Source: Candidatus Fimenecus excrementigallinarum (GTDB lineage: Bacteria > Bacillota > Clostridia > Oscillospirales > Acutalibacteraceae). Taken from it: a stretch of 64,000 nt of DNA. Both the position numbers and the translations under genes were made by a program. Where the stretch lies: the NCBI GenBank assembly GCA_018714805.1, contig DVMW01000024.1, forward strand, positions 144,491 to 208,490, written 5' to 3'. Under the pieces are notes generated by a model, which saw only the letters and a list, made by a program, of their open reading frames with translations, searched no databases and was not told the origin of the DNA. Position 1 is the first letter of the stretch. Every line of letters begins with the position of its first letter. This document shows, piece after piece, positions 26,285 to 33,950 of the stretch.

Positions 26285-27558
26285 AAAACCCGCGGGAGCA
26301 AAAGGTTGTGCCCCTGCACAAGCCGCGCGGCAGTCGGAAAAACTGGCTGTATGCGGTTCTGGCGGTTCTGGTGGTGGGCTTTTGCGTCTACGAAATTTTT
26401 CGCATCAATTACCGGCCCGTTGAAACGGAAATCGCGCTCGACGCGACCGTCGAGGACGCCGTGACGGTCGAGGGCTTTGTGGTGCGGGACGAAAGCTACA
26501 TCCGCGCCGAAGCCGCCGGGACGCTCGTACCGCTCGTGACGGACGGGCACCGTGTCGCCGGGGGCGACGCGGTCGCGGTGGTGTTTTCCAGCGAGGATGC
26601 GGCGCGCAATTACACGCAGCTGCAGCAGGTGCGCGAGGACATCGCGTATTTCGAATCGCTTCAAAATAAGCTCGGCGCGTCGACCGCGGACGTGGACGTG
26701 CTCGAGGAGCAGGTCTATTCCGCCGCGCAAAGCTTTGTGCTGGCCACGCGCACCGGAACGCCGGACACGCTCGCGTCGTATGCGCAGGACGTCTGCGAGG
26801 CGATTACCTCCCGCCAGCTTTCCACGGGGACGCAGATTGACCCGAGTGAAAAGCTCGCGTCGCTGCGCGCGCAGCTGCAAACGCTCGAGGCCGCGTCCGG
26901 CGGGTATACGACCATCACGGCGGACAACCCCGGCTATTACATCAGCCATGTGGACGGCTATGAGGGCGTGCTGCCTTACGCGGACATTGCGGACGCCTCG
27001 GGCGACACGCTGGCGGCGGCGCTGCGCGCCGAGCCCGCCTCCCAGGACGCCCTGCAAAGCTGCATGGGCAAGCTCGTGGACGCGTTCGATTGGTACATCG
27101 TCTGCGTCTTGGATGCGGACACGGCGGCGGGCGTCGCCTCGGGCGACACGCTGACGGTGGAATTCCCCCTGACCTCCGCCGAGGCCGTCCGCGCGACGGT
27201 CGAGGCGGTCAAGCCGACCTCCGACGGCAGCACGGCGCTGGTGCTCTCCTGCAACTGGATGAACCAGCAGTACGCCTCCCTGCGCACCGAGCAGGTGCGG
27301 CTTGTCTTTGACGAGATTACGGGGCTGCGCGTCAACAACCGCGCGATACGCGAGGTCGAGGGCGAGCAGGGGGTCTATGTTGTCAGCGGCAATCTGATTG
27401 AATTTAAAAAGATTGAGATTGCCTATTCTGACAGCGAATACTCCGTGTGCGTGACGCCGACGAACGAAAACGGCTATCCGCTCGGCGGCTACGTGGAGCG
27501 GTATGATGAGATTATCGTAGAAGGGACAGACCTGTATGACGGAAAAATCTTGGGATGA
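26269..27558 (+). CDS. HlyD-like membrane-anchored protein in the division-gene operon
   Basis: A 429-residue protein with a basic N-terminus, one membrane helix (about 24-44, WLYAVLAVLVVGFCVYEIF) and an external part. Residues 60-110 resemble the half-lipoyl domain of HlyD/CusB adaptors (VEGFVVRDESYIRAEAAGTLVPL and VAGGDAVAVVFSSEDA), residues 110-210 are helical, and the second half contains beta-rich segments (YYISHVDGYEGVLPYADI). No ABC or RND partner is nearby. It lies between miaA and yggS-sepF-divIVA, overlapping both neighbours (16 and 23 bases), so a role in envelope or septum assembly is plausible but inferred. Confidence 0.7.
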   Translation: MPGQVENPREQKVVPLHKPRGSRKNWLYAVLAVLVVGFCVYEIFRINYRPVETEIALDATVEDAVTVEGFVVRDESYIRAEAAGTLVPLVTDGHRVAGGDAVAVVFSSEDAARNYTQLQQVREDIAYFESLQNKLGASTADVDVLEEQVYSAAQSFVLATRTGTPDTLASYAQDVCEAITSRQLSTGTQIDPSEKLASLRAQLQTLEAASGGYTTITADNPGYYISHVDGYEGVLPYADIADASGDTLAAALRAEPASQDALQSCMGKLVDAFDWYIVCVLDADTAAGVASGDTLTVEFPLTSAEAVRATVEAVKPTSDGSTALVLSCNWMNQQYASLRTEQVRLVFDEITGLRVNNRAIREVEGEQGVYVVSGNLIEFKKIEIAYSDSEYSVCVTPTNENGYPLGGYVERYDEIIVEGTDLYDGKILG

Positions 27559-28261
27559 GCAGCGCTTTCAGGACATCGAGTACAACCTGAAGGCGGTTCG
27601 CGAGGCGCTCGCCCGCGCGGCGGAGGATTCCGGCCGGACGGCGGCGGACATCGAGCTCATGGCGGTCACAAAGACCGTGGAGGAGCGGTTTATTAACCAC
27701 GCGATAGACTGCGGCGTGACCCTCATCGGGGAAAACCGCGTACAGGAACTGCTGCGCAAAAAACCGAACCTGCGCCTTGCGGGTGTGCGCAAAAACCTGA
27801 TAGGGCACCTGCAAACCAACAAAGTCGCCCAGATTGTCGGCGAGGTGGATATGATTGAATCGGTCGATTCGCTGAAGGTCGCGCGCGAAATCGGCAAGCA
27901 GTCGCTGAAAAAGGGCGTTGTGACCGACGTGCTTGTGGAGGTGAACATCGGCCTCGAGGCGAGCAAAACGGGCCTTTCCCCCGAGGAGACGCCGGAGCGG
28001 ATTGCCGAAATGGCGGAAATTGCGGGGCTGCACATCTGCGGACTCATGAGCGTCCCGCCCATTTGCGAGGACCGGGCGAAACTTTGTAAATATTTTGAAA
28101 ATATGTACAATATGTATGTTGACATCGGTGCGAAAAAAATAGATAATGTATCTATGAATGTCCTGTCCATGGGTATGTCCGGCGATTTTGCCGAAGCCGT
28201 TCGCGCGGGTTCCAACCACGTCCGGGTCGGTTCCCGGATTTTCGGGCCGCGCGTGTACTAA
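27536..28261 (+). CDS. yggS: YggS/PLPBP family pyridoxal-phosphate homeostasis protein
   Basis: PLP-binding, TIM-barrel protein without known enzymatic activity that buffers vitamin B6. 241 residues; PLP lysine in LMAVTKTVEE (Lys46), then IGENRVQELL, HLQTNKV, LVEVNIGLEASKTG and the C-terminal SMGMSGDFAEAVRAGSNHVRVGSRIFG phosphate site. It corresponds to ylmE, next to sepF in Bacillus. Bases 28081-28150 of the gene are an AT-rich island containing a promoter-like sequence. Confidence 0.95.
   Translation: MTEKSWDEQRFQDIEYNLKAVREALARAAEDSGRTAADIELMAVTKTVEERFINHAIDCGVTLIGENRVQELLRKKPNLRLAGVRKNLIGHLQTNKVAQIVGEVDMIESVDSLKVAREIGKQSLKKGVVTDVLVEVNIGLEASKTGLSPEETPERIAEMAEIAGLHICGLMSVPPICEDRAKLCKYFENMYNMYVDIGAKKIDNVSMNVLSMGMSGDFAEAVRAGSNHVRVGSRIFGPRVY
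28119..28147 (+). promoter_or_regulatory. Possible internal promoter for sepF-divIVA
   Basis: TTGACA, 17-bp spacer, GATAAT, within the 3' part of yggS in a conspicuously AT-rich patch. Transcription would begin near 28154, about 124 bases upstream of sepF. Confidence 0.5.
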
Positions 28262-28277
28262 AACAGGAGGGTATGGC

Positions 28278-28751
28278 ATGAGTTTTTTGGATAAGGTCAA
28301 GAACATGGTCAACGTCTCGGAGGACGATTACTACGACGAGCTGGAATCCGACGATTTCCAGCAGCCCGCACCGGAAGAGCCGGAGGAGCCGCGCCGCACG
28401 TCCCGCCGCGCGCGGGAACGCGACCGCGACCGGGACCGCGACAGCGGGAACAACGTGGTCAATATCCACACCACGGCGCGTCTGCAGGTCGTGCTTGCCA
28501 AGCCCGAGAGCTTTGAGGAAGCGCGCGCCGTCGCCGACAACCTCAACGAAAAGCACACGGTCGTGCTCAACCTCGAGTCCGCCAACCGCGAGGTTGCGCG
28601 GCGGCTTGTGGATTTCCTCAGCGGCGTCGCCTATGCCAACGGCGGCCAGTTCAAGCGCGTTGCAAACAGCACGTTTATCATCACGCCCTATAACGTGGAC
28701 GTCATGGGCGACCTTTTGGACGAGCTGGAAAACAACGGCGTATTTTTCTAA
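28278..28751 (+). CDS. sepF: Cell division protein SepF
   Basis: FtsZ-bundling membrane-binding division protein. 157 residues: amphipathic N-terminus MSFLDKVKNMVN, an acidic then Arg/Asp-rich linker (residues 15-58, RRARERDRDRDRDSG), and the SepF domain (residues 60-157, VVLAKPESFEEARAVADNL, FLSGVAYANGGQFKRVANSTFIITP). ATG 28278 follows AGGAGG by seven bases; an ATG five bases earlier is out of frame. Confidence 0.95.
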   Translation: MSFLDKVKNMVNVSEDDYYDELESDDFQQPAPEEPEEPRRTSRRARERDRDRDRDSGNNVVNIHTTARLQVVLAKPESFEEARAVADNLNEKHTVVLNLESANREVARRLVDFLSGVAYANGGQFKRVANSTFIITPYNVDVMGDLLDELENNGVFF

Positions 28752-28784
28752 GCGTATTATTTTTTGGATGGGTGGAATAGAAGT

Positions 28785-29807
28785 ATGATGACTCCGGAAA
28801 CACTAAAGGCAAAGTCTTTCCAGGCGACGGGCCGCGGCGCGTACCGCGCCGACGACGTGGACGGCTTTTTTGCTGAGGTCAAGGCGTCCTATGAGCAGAT
28901 GTTCAAGGAAAACGGCGAGCTGATAAAGAAAATCAGCCTGCTTGCCAACAAGGTCGAGCAGTACAAGGAGGAGGAGGACAGCCTGCGCAAGGCGCTCATC
29001 TCCGCCCAGACGCTCGCCGACAAGATTGTTCGCGACGCGAAGGAAAGCGTGGAGGGAACGGTCGAAAAAGCGGAAGCGGACGCCGAGGAAATGCGCAAGG
29101 CGGCGCAGAAGCAGGCCGACGGGATTGTCGCCGCCGCGAAGGCGGAAGCGGACACGGTCGTGCTGCAGGCGAAAAAGGACGCCGAGGAAATTTTGGGCGC
29201 CGTGAACCGCAAGGTTATGAAGGAAAGCCTGGAATTTGAAATGCTGCAAAAGAAGGCGTCGGATTTCCGCACGGAGCTTTTGTCGCTTTATAAAGAGCAT
29301 CTGGGTCTTATCAATTCCATCCCGGAATACGTGGAAAAGGAAATGCCGGCAGCGTCCGCAAACGAGCAGCCGCAGAAAGCCCCGGCCGAAGCAGCCGAAG
29401 AAGCGGCCGCCGAAGCAGCGGAAGAAGCGGCCGCCGAGCCGGCCGAGCCGGAAACCCCGGCCGAAGAAACCGAAGAAGCGCCCGCCGAGCCGGCCGAGGA
29501 AGCCGTCCCGGTGACGTTTGAGGACATCTCCTCCGGCGCAGAGGAAACGGAAGAAGCCGAAGAAGCGCCCGCAAACGGGCAGTCGACGGAATCGGACGCC
29601 GACGCAGACGCCGATGCGGACGACGAGGGCTTTACGCTGGACCTTGCCGCGCTGGAAGAAGCGGCGGAGGAAGAGGCGGAGGACGCGCCCGCGGCTTCTG
29701 CGGCGCATACATACGCGACGATTGAAGCATCGGACGCGGATGCGGCGGACGGCGAGGATGATGACGACGCGCCCGTTTCGTTCAAGAGCTTTTTCAAGAA
29801 AAAATAA
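28785..29807 (+). CDS. divIVA: DivIVA-domain protein with a long acidic tail
   Basis: Polar/septal coiled-coil scaffold. 340 residues: N-terminal lipid-binding motif (LKAKSFQATGRGAYRADDVDGFF), coiled coil (about 35-190), then a low-complexity tail of about 140 residues made of Ala-Glu-Pro repeats (AAEEAAAEAAEEAAAEPAEP), Asp-Ala runs, and a closing basic FKSFFKKK. The tail is far longer than in Bacillus DivIVA. Both ATG 28785 and ATG 28788 are possible starts; a TTG at 28764 is weaker. Neighbours sepF and lspA match Firmicute order. Confidence 0.9.
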   Translation: MMTPETLKAKSFQATGRGAYRADDVDGFFAEVKASYEQMFKENGELIKKISLLANKVEQYKEEEDSLRKALISAQTLADKIVRDAKESVEGTVEKAEADAEEMRKAAQKQADGIVAAAKAEADTVVLQAKKDAEEILGAVNRKVMKESLEFEMLQKKASDFRTELLSLYKEHLGLINSIPEYVEKEMPAASANEQPQKAPAEAAEEAAAEAAEEAAAEPAEPETPAEETEEAPAEPAEEAVPVTFEDISSGAEETEEAEEAPANGQSTESDADADADADDEGFTLDLAALEEAAEEEAEDAPAASAAHTYATIEASDADAADGEDDDDAPVSFKSFFKKK

Positions 29808-29843
29808 CGGCAGGGGGAACGCCCTCTGTTTGAGGTGGAACGG

Positions 29844-30338
29844 ATGCTTCGTTGGATTGCCGTTTTGGTAATCGCGGCTTTGGTCGCAGCCGACCAGGGC
29901 TTGAAATTTCTGGCAATCAAATATCTACAGCCCATAGGCAGCTTCCCTGTGCTCGACGGCGTGTTGCAGCTATCCTACGTCGAAAACACGGGAGCCGCCT
30001 TTGGCATATTTCGGGACCATACGACGCTGCTGACCGTTTTTACCGCGGTCGTGGTGGCGGGCGGCTTTGTTCTGCTGGTGTCCGGAAAGCTGAAGGACCG
30101 CCTGGCGCTTGCGGCGGCGACGCTTATCCTGGCGGGCGGTGTGGGAAACCTTATCGACCGTGCCGCGCGCGGCTTTGTGGTGGACTATATCGAGCCGCTG
30201 TTCGTGGAGTTCGCCGTGTTCAATTTTGCCGATATGCTGGTCTGCGTCGGGGCGGGGCTTCTGGTCCTGTACCTGCTTTTGGACCTTGTGCGCGAACGCC
30301 GCCGCGCAAAAAAGGAGACGGCCGATGGAAGCGTTTGA
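29844..30338 (+). CDS. lspA: Lipoprotein signal peptidase (signal peptidase II)
   Basis: Membrane aspartyl protease that cleaves prolipoprotein signal peptides after lipidation. 164 residues with four membrane helices; AADQGLKFLA, ENTGAAFGIF, catalytic Asp residues in VGNLIDRAARGFVVDYIE and FNFADMLV. ATG 29844 has GAGGTGG nine bases upstream; GTG 29835 is rejected. It overlaps the next gene by 14 bases. Confidence 0.96.
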   Translation: MLRWIAVLVIAALVAADQGLKFLAIKYLQPIGSFPVLDGVLQLSYVENTGAAFGIFRDHTTLLTVFTAVVVAGGFVLLVSGKLKDRLALAAATLILAGGVGNLIDRAARGFVVDYIEPLFVEFAVFNFADMLVCVGAGLLVLYLLLDLVRERRRAKKETADGSV

Positions 30339-31248
30339 GTTTGTGGCGCTTGACGCCGACGCCGGCGAGCGGCTGGACGTTTTTCTGGCCGAACGGCTGG
30401 AGGACGTTTCGCGCTCCGCGCTGCAAAAGGCCATCGGCGAGGGCGCGGCGTCCGTCAACGGCTGCGCGGCTTCCAAAAAAGACCGCCTGCGCGCGGGGGA
30501 CCGCGTGCGGCTCTGCCTGCCCAATGCCCGGCCGCTCGACGTGCGCGCCGAAAATATTCCGCTGGATATCGTGTATGAGGACGCCGATTTGCTGGTGGTC
30601 AACAAGCCGGAGGGCATGGTCGTCCACCCGGCGCCCGGCAACCCGGACGGGACGCTTGTCAACGCGCTGCTTTGGCATTGCGGCGATTCCCTGTCCGGCA
30701 TCAACGGCGTTTTGCGGCCCGGCATCGTCCACCGCATCGACAAGGACACAAGCGGGCTTTTGGTCGTCGCCAAAAATGATGCGGCGCACCGTTCGCTTGC
30801 CGAGCAGATTGCCGCGCACAGCTTCCTGCGCGAATACCGCGGTGTGGTCGTCGGGCATCTGCGCGCGCCGGCGGGGACGGTTGACGCCCCCATCGGCCGC
30901 AGCGACCGCGACCGCAAAAAAATGGCGGTGACCGAAAAAAACAGCAAGCCGGCCGTTACGCATTATGAGACGCTCGAAACCTTTGCCGGCTACAGCCTTT
31001 TGAAATTCCGGCTGGAGACCGGCCGCACGCACCAAATCCGCGTGCATATGGCGTATCTCGGGCACCCGTTGGCGGGCGACGCGGTCTACGGCCATCCGGC
31101 CCCTCGGGAAAAGGGGCTCTGCGGACAATGCCTGCACGCAAAAGTGCTGGGCTTTACACACCCGCGTACCGGGGCGTTTCTGCGCTTTGAAAGCGCCCTG
31201 CCGGGGTCATTTGAAAAATTTGTAAGGAGTTTGACGCGTGAGGGTTGA
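30325..31248 (+). CDS. RluA/RluD family pseudouridine synthase
   Basis: Converts uridine to pseudouridine in rRNA (large-subunit helix 69 for RluD-type enzymes). 307 residues: N-terminal S4 domain (ERLDVFLAERLEDVSRSALQKAIGEG), catalytic HRIDKDTSGLLVVAKND with Asp near 138, and GRTHQIRVHMAYLGHPLAGD. It is the ylyB position next to lspA. The start follows AAAGGAG and overlaps lspA by 14 bases. Confidence 0.95.
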   Translation: MEAFEFVALDADAGERLDVFLAERLEDVSRSALQKAIGEGAASVNGCAASKKDRLRAGDRVRLCLPNARPLDVRAENIPLDIVYEDADLLVVNKPEGMVVHPAPGNPDGTLVNALLWHCGDSLSGINGVLRPGIVHRIDKDTSGLLVVAKNDAAHRSLAEQIAAHSFLREYRGVVVGHLRAPAGTVDAPIGRSDRDRKKMAVTEKNSKPAVTHYETLETFAGYSLLKFRLETGRTHQIRVHMAYLGHPLAGDAVYGHPAPREKGLCGQCLHAKVLGFTHPRTGAFLRFESALPGSFEKFVRSLTREG

Positions 31249-32086
31249 AACGAGGGGGAAAACCGATTTTTCCGACTGGCTGGTCGCTTCCGACATTGAC
31301 GGGACGCTGAACAACAAGCTGCGCCGTCTGCCGAAGCGCAATTATGAGCGCATCTGCGAATTTGTGCTCGAAAAGAAGGGGCATTTCACATTGGCGTCTG
31401 GCCGCAACGTCAGCTCCATGCGCAAGCCGTTCGAGCGGCTGCCGATTGCCTCTACGCCCGCCGTGCTGCTCAACGGCGCGGGCATTTATGATTACGAGCA
31501 CGAAAAAATGCTCCGCTTCCACCCCATCAACCCGGCGGGCTACGAGCTTGTGCGGGCGGTTACCCAGAAATTCCCGGCGGTCGAAGTCGAGATTTTGACA
31601 GATACTAGTGCATATACGATTAACGCGCACATTTTTGCAAACATCATGCTGCGCGCCGACAACCTGCCGCACCGCAAGTTCCGGCGCATCGGCGAGGTCC
31701 CGCCCGACAACTGGGGCAAGGTGATTTTCCTCGGGATGCCGCCGCTCATTTCCGCCGTAAAAAAATATCTGCTCGCCATAAAAGACCCGAACGTCAACTT
31801 CATGTCCTCCTCCGTTTCTTCCTTTGAAATGCTGGAAAAGGGTATCCACAAGGGCGTGGGGGTTCTGGACATCGCCGATATGTACGGCATCGACCACAGC
31901 CACACCGCCGCGATAGGCGATTATTTCAACGATTATGAAATGCTCAAAAGCGTAGCCCTGCCCGCCGTGTGCGCCCAGGCGCCGCGCAAGATGCACGAGA
32001 TTGCCAAGTTCCACGCGTGCCACTGCAACCGCGGCGCCGTGGCGGACCTTCTCGAATATATCATGGACGAATACAAAGGAGGATGA
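31238..32086 (+). CDS. HAD superfamily hydrolase, Cof-type
   Basis: A 282-residue sugar-phosphate-type phosphatase. Motif I is ASDIDGTLNN (two Asp), motif II TLASGRN, motif III Lys in EKGIHKGVGV and motif IV AIGDYFNDYEML, with a C2-type cap in between. GTG start at 31238 behind AAGGAG, overlapping the pseudouridine synthase by 11 bases. The position before split transketolase hints at a sugar-phosphate substrate, unproven. Confidence 0.9.
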   Translation: MRVETRGKTDFSDWLVASDIDGTLNNKLRRLPKRNYERICEFVLEKKGHFTLASGRNVSSMRKPFERLPIASTPAVLLNGAGIYDYEHEKMLRFHPINPAGYELVRAVTQKFPAVEVEILTDTSAYTINAHIFANIMLRADNLPHRKFRRIGEVPPDNWGKVIFLGMPPLISAVKKYLLAIKDPNVNFMSSSVSSFEMLEKGIHKGVGVLDIADMYGIDHSHTAAIGDYFNDYEMLKSVALPAVCAQAPRKMHEIAKFHACHCNRGAVADLLEYIMDEYKGG

Positions 32087-32090
32087 ATCC

Positions 32091-32933
32091 ATGGAGCAGG
32101 CTTTGAAAAAAGAACTGCAAATTTTCGCGACGAAAACGCGCATGGGCGTGCTCGAGGGCGTGTACAGCGCCAAGGCCGGGCACCCGGGCGGCTCGCTCTC
32201 CGTCTGCGACGTTTTGAGTTACCTGTACAACGTGCGTATGCGCGTCCGCCCCGACGACCCGAAGTGGGCGGACCGGGACCGGCTTGTGCTGTCCAAGGGC
32301 CACGCCGCGCCCGCGCTGTACGCCGCGCTGGCGTACAAGGGCTTTTTCCCGGTCGAGTCGCTCAAGACCCTGCGCAAATCGGACAGCTTTTTGCAGGGGC
32401 ACCCCAATATGGATAAGGTCCCCGGCGTGGATATGAGCACCGGCTCTTTGGGGCAGGGCATTTCGGCGGCCGCCGGCATGGCGCTCGGCGCAAAGCTGGA
32501 CGGCAAGGATTTCCATGTGTACGCCATCCTCGGCGACGGGGAATTGCAGGAGGGGCAGGTCTGGGAGGCGGCGATGTTCGCCGGCAACCACGAGCTTTCC
32601 AACCTCACCGCCATTGTGGACAACAACAATCTGCAAATCGACGGCACCATGGAAGAGGTCAACGCCCCGTACCCCATCGCCGAAAAATTCCGCGCGTTCA
32701 ACTGGAACACCGTCGAAATCGACGGCCACGACTTTGACGCCCTGGAGGCCGCGTTTGCCGCGGCGGACGCGTGCACAACAAGCCCCACCGCGATTGTGAT
32801 GCGCACCGTAAAGGGCAAGGGCGTGTCCTTTATGGAAAACGCCGTCGGCTGGCACGGCAGCGCGCCGAACACCGAGCAGTATGAACAGGCCATGCAGGAA
32901 TTGAACGCCGCTTTGGCAGAATTGGAGGCGTGA
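32091..32933 (+). CDS. Transketolase, N-terminal (TPP-binding) subunit
   Basis: 280 residues, the TPP-binding half of a split transketolase: AGHPGGSLSVCDVL, LSKGHAAPALYAAL, GSLGQGISAAAGMA and ILGDGELQEGQVWEAAMFA, with NNNLQIDG. ATG 32091 follows AAAGGAGG. Split transketolases replace the full-length enzyme of the non-oxidative pentose phosphate pathway in many Clostridia. Confidence 0.95.
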   Translation: MEQALKKELQIFATKTRMGVLEGVYSAKAGHPGGSLSVCDVLSYLYNVRMRVRPDDPKWADRDRLVLSKGHAAPALYAALAYKGFFPVESLKTLRKSDSFLQGHPNMDKVPGVDMSTGSLGQGISAAAGMALGAKLDGKDFHVYAILGDGELQEGQVWEAAMFAGNHELSNLTAIVDNNNLQIDGTMEEVNAPYPIAEKFRAFNWNTVEIDGHDFDALEAAFAAADACTTSPTAIVMRTVKGKGVSFMENAVGWHGSAPNTEQYEQAMQELNAALAELEA

Positions 32934-32936
32934 GCT

Positions 32937-33884
32937 ATGGCAGAAGTGATAAAATGCGCGACCCGCGAGGCCTACGGCAAGGCGCTTGTGGAATTGGGCG
33001 GGCAGAACGACAGGGTATTGGTGCTGGATGCGGACTTGGCGGCCGCGACCAAGACCGGGATGTTCAAAAAAGCCTTCCCGGAACGCTTTATTGACGTCGG
33101 CATCGCCGAAAGCAACCTGATGGGCATTGCAGCGGGGCTGGCCGCCACGGGACACATCGTGTTCGCCAGCTCTTTTGCGATGTTCGCCGCCGGGCGGGCG
33201 TTCGAGCAGGTGCGCAACTCGATTGGGTATCCGCACCTCAATGTCAAGATTGGCGCGACGCACGCCGGCATTTCCGTCGGCGAGGACGGCGCGAGCCACC
33301 AGTGCTGCGAGGACATCGCCCTGATGCGCTCCATTCCGGGCATGGTGATTTTGAACCCGGCCGACGACGTCGAGGCGCGCGCCTGCGTACTGGCCGCCGC
33401 CGCGCACGAGGGCCCCGTGTATATGCGCTTCGGCAGGCTCGCCGTGCCGCGTGTGTTCGACGAAACGTATCGATTTGAAATCGGCAAGGGCGCGATTTTG
33501 CGCGAGGGCACGGACGTCGCCATCGTCGCGACGGGCCTTATGGTCAACGAGGCGCTTATGGCCGCCGAAACGCTGCAAAACGAGGGCATTTCGGCGCGCG
33601 TCGTCAACATGGCGACGATTAAGCCCATTGACCGCGGCATCCTGATAGATTCCGCCAAAAAGACCGGCGCAATCGTCACCGCGGAGGAGCACAACGTGCT
33701 CGGCGGGCTTGGCGGCGCGGTCGCGGAGGTTATCTGCGAGACCGTCCCCGTGCCGGTGCTGCGCGTCGGCGTGAAGGACGTGTTCGGCAAGTCCGGCCCG
33801 GCGGTTGAGCTGCTGCACCTGTTCGGTCTGGATGCGGCGCACATCGTCGAAAAGGCGAAACAGGCCGTCAAAATGAAAGCGTAG
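32937..33884 (+). CDS. Transketolase, C-terminal (pyrimidine-binding) subunit
   Basis: 315 residues, the partner half: VLDADLAAATKTGMFKKAFPERFIDVGIAESNLMG contains the catalytic-region Glu, then GEDGASHQCCEDIALMRSIPGM, and the C-terminal transketolase domain (VVNMATIKPIDRGI, EEHNVLGGLGGAVAEV). It starts three bases after the N-subunit stop and ends the long plus-strand run before a terminator. Confidence 0.95.
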   Translation: MAEVIKCATREAYGKALVELGGQNDRVLVLDADLAAATKTGMFKKAFPERFIDVGIAESNLMGIAAGLAATGHIVFASSFAMFAAGRAFEQVRNSIGYPHLNVKIGATHAGISVGEDGASHQCCEDIALMRSIPGMVILNPADDVEARACVLAAAAHEGPVYMRFGRLAVPRVFDETYRFEIGKGAILREGTDVAIVATGLMVNEALMAAETLQNEGISARVVNMATIKPIDRGILIDSAKKTGAIVTAEEHNVLGGLGGAVAEVICETVPVPVLRVGVKDVFGKSGPAVELLHLFGLDAAHIVEKAKQAVKMKA

Positions 33885-33896
33885 ACAACAAAAAAG

Positions 33897-33936
33897 GAAC
33901 AGCGGGGAGACGAAACCGTCTCCCCGCTGTTTTTTG
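33897..33936. terminator. Strong terminator between converging operons
   Basis: Fifteen-bp stem AACAGCGGGGAGACG/CGTCTCCCCGCTGTT with an AAAC loop, T6 on the right and A6 on the left; usable by both the transketolase operon and the GH38 operon. Confidence 0.92.
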
Positions 33937-33950
33937 CGTGCGCCAGGCCG

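Noticed and set aside
31595..31620. TTGACA in the HAD gene
   Set aside because: No acceptable -10 at 16-18 bp; nearest TACGAT is at 14 bp.
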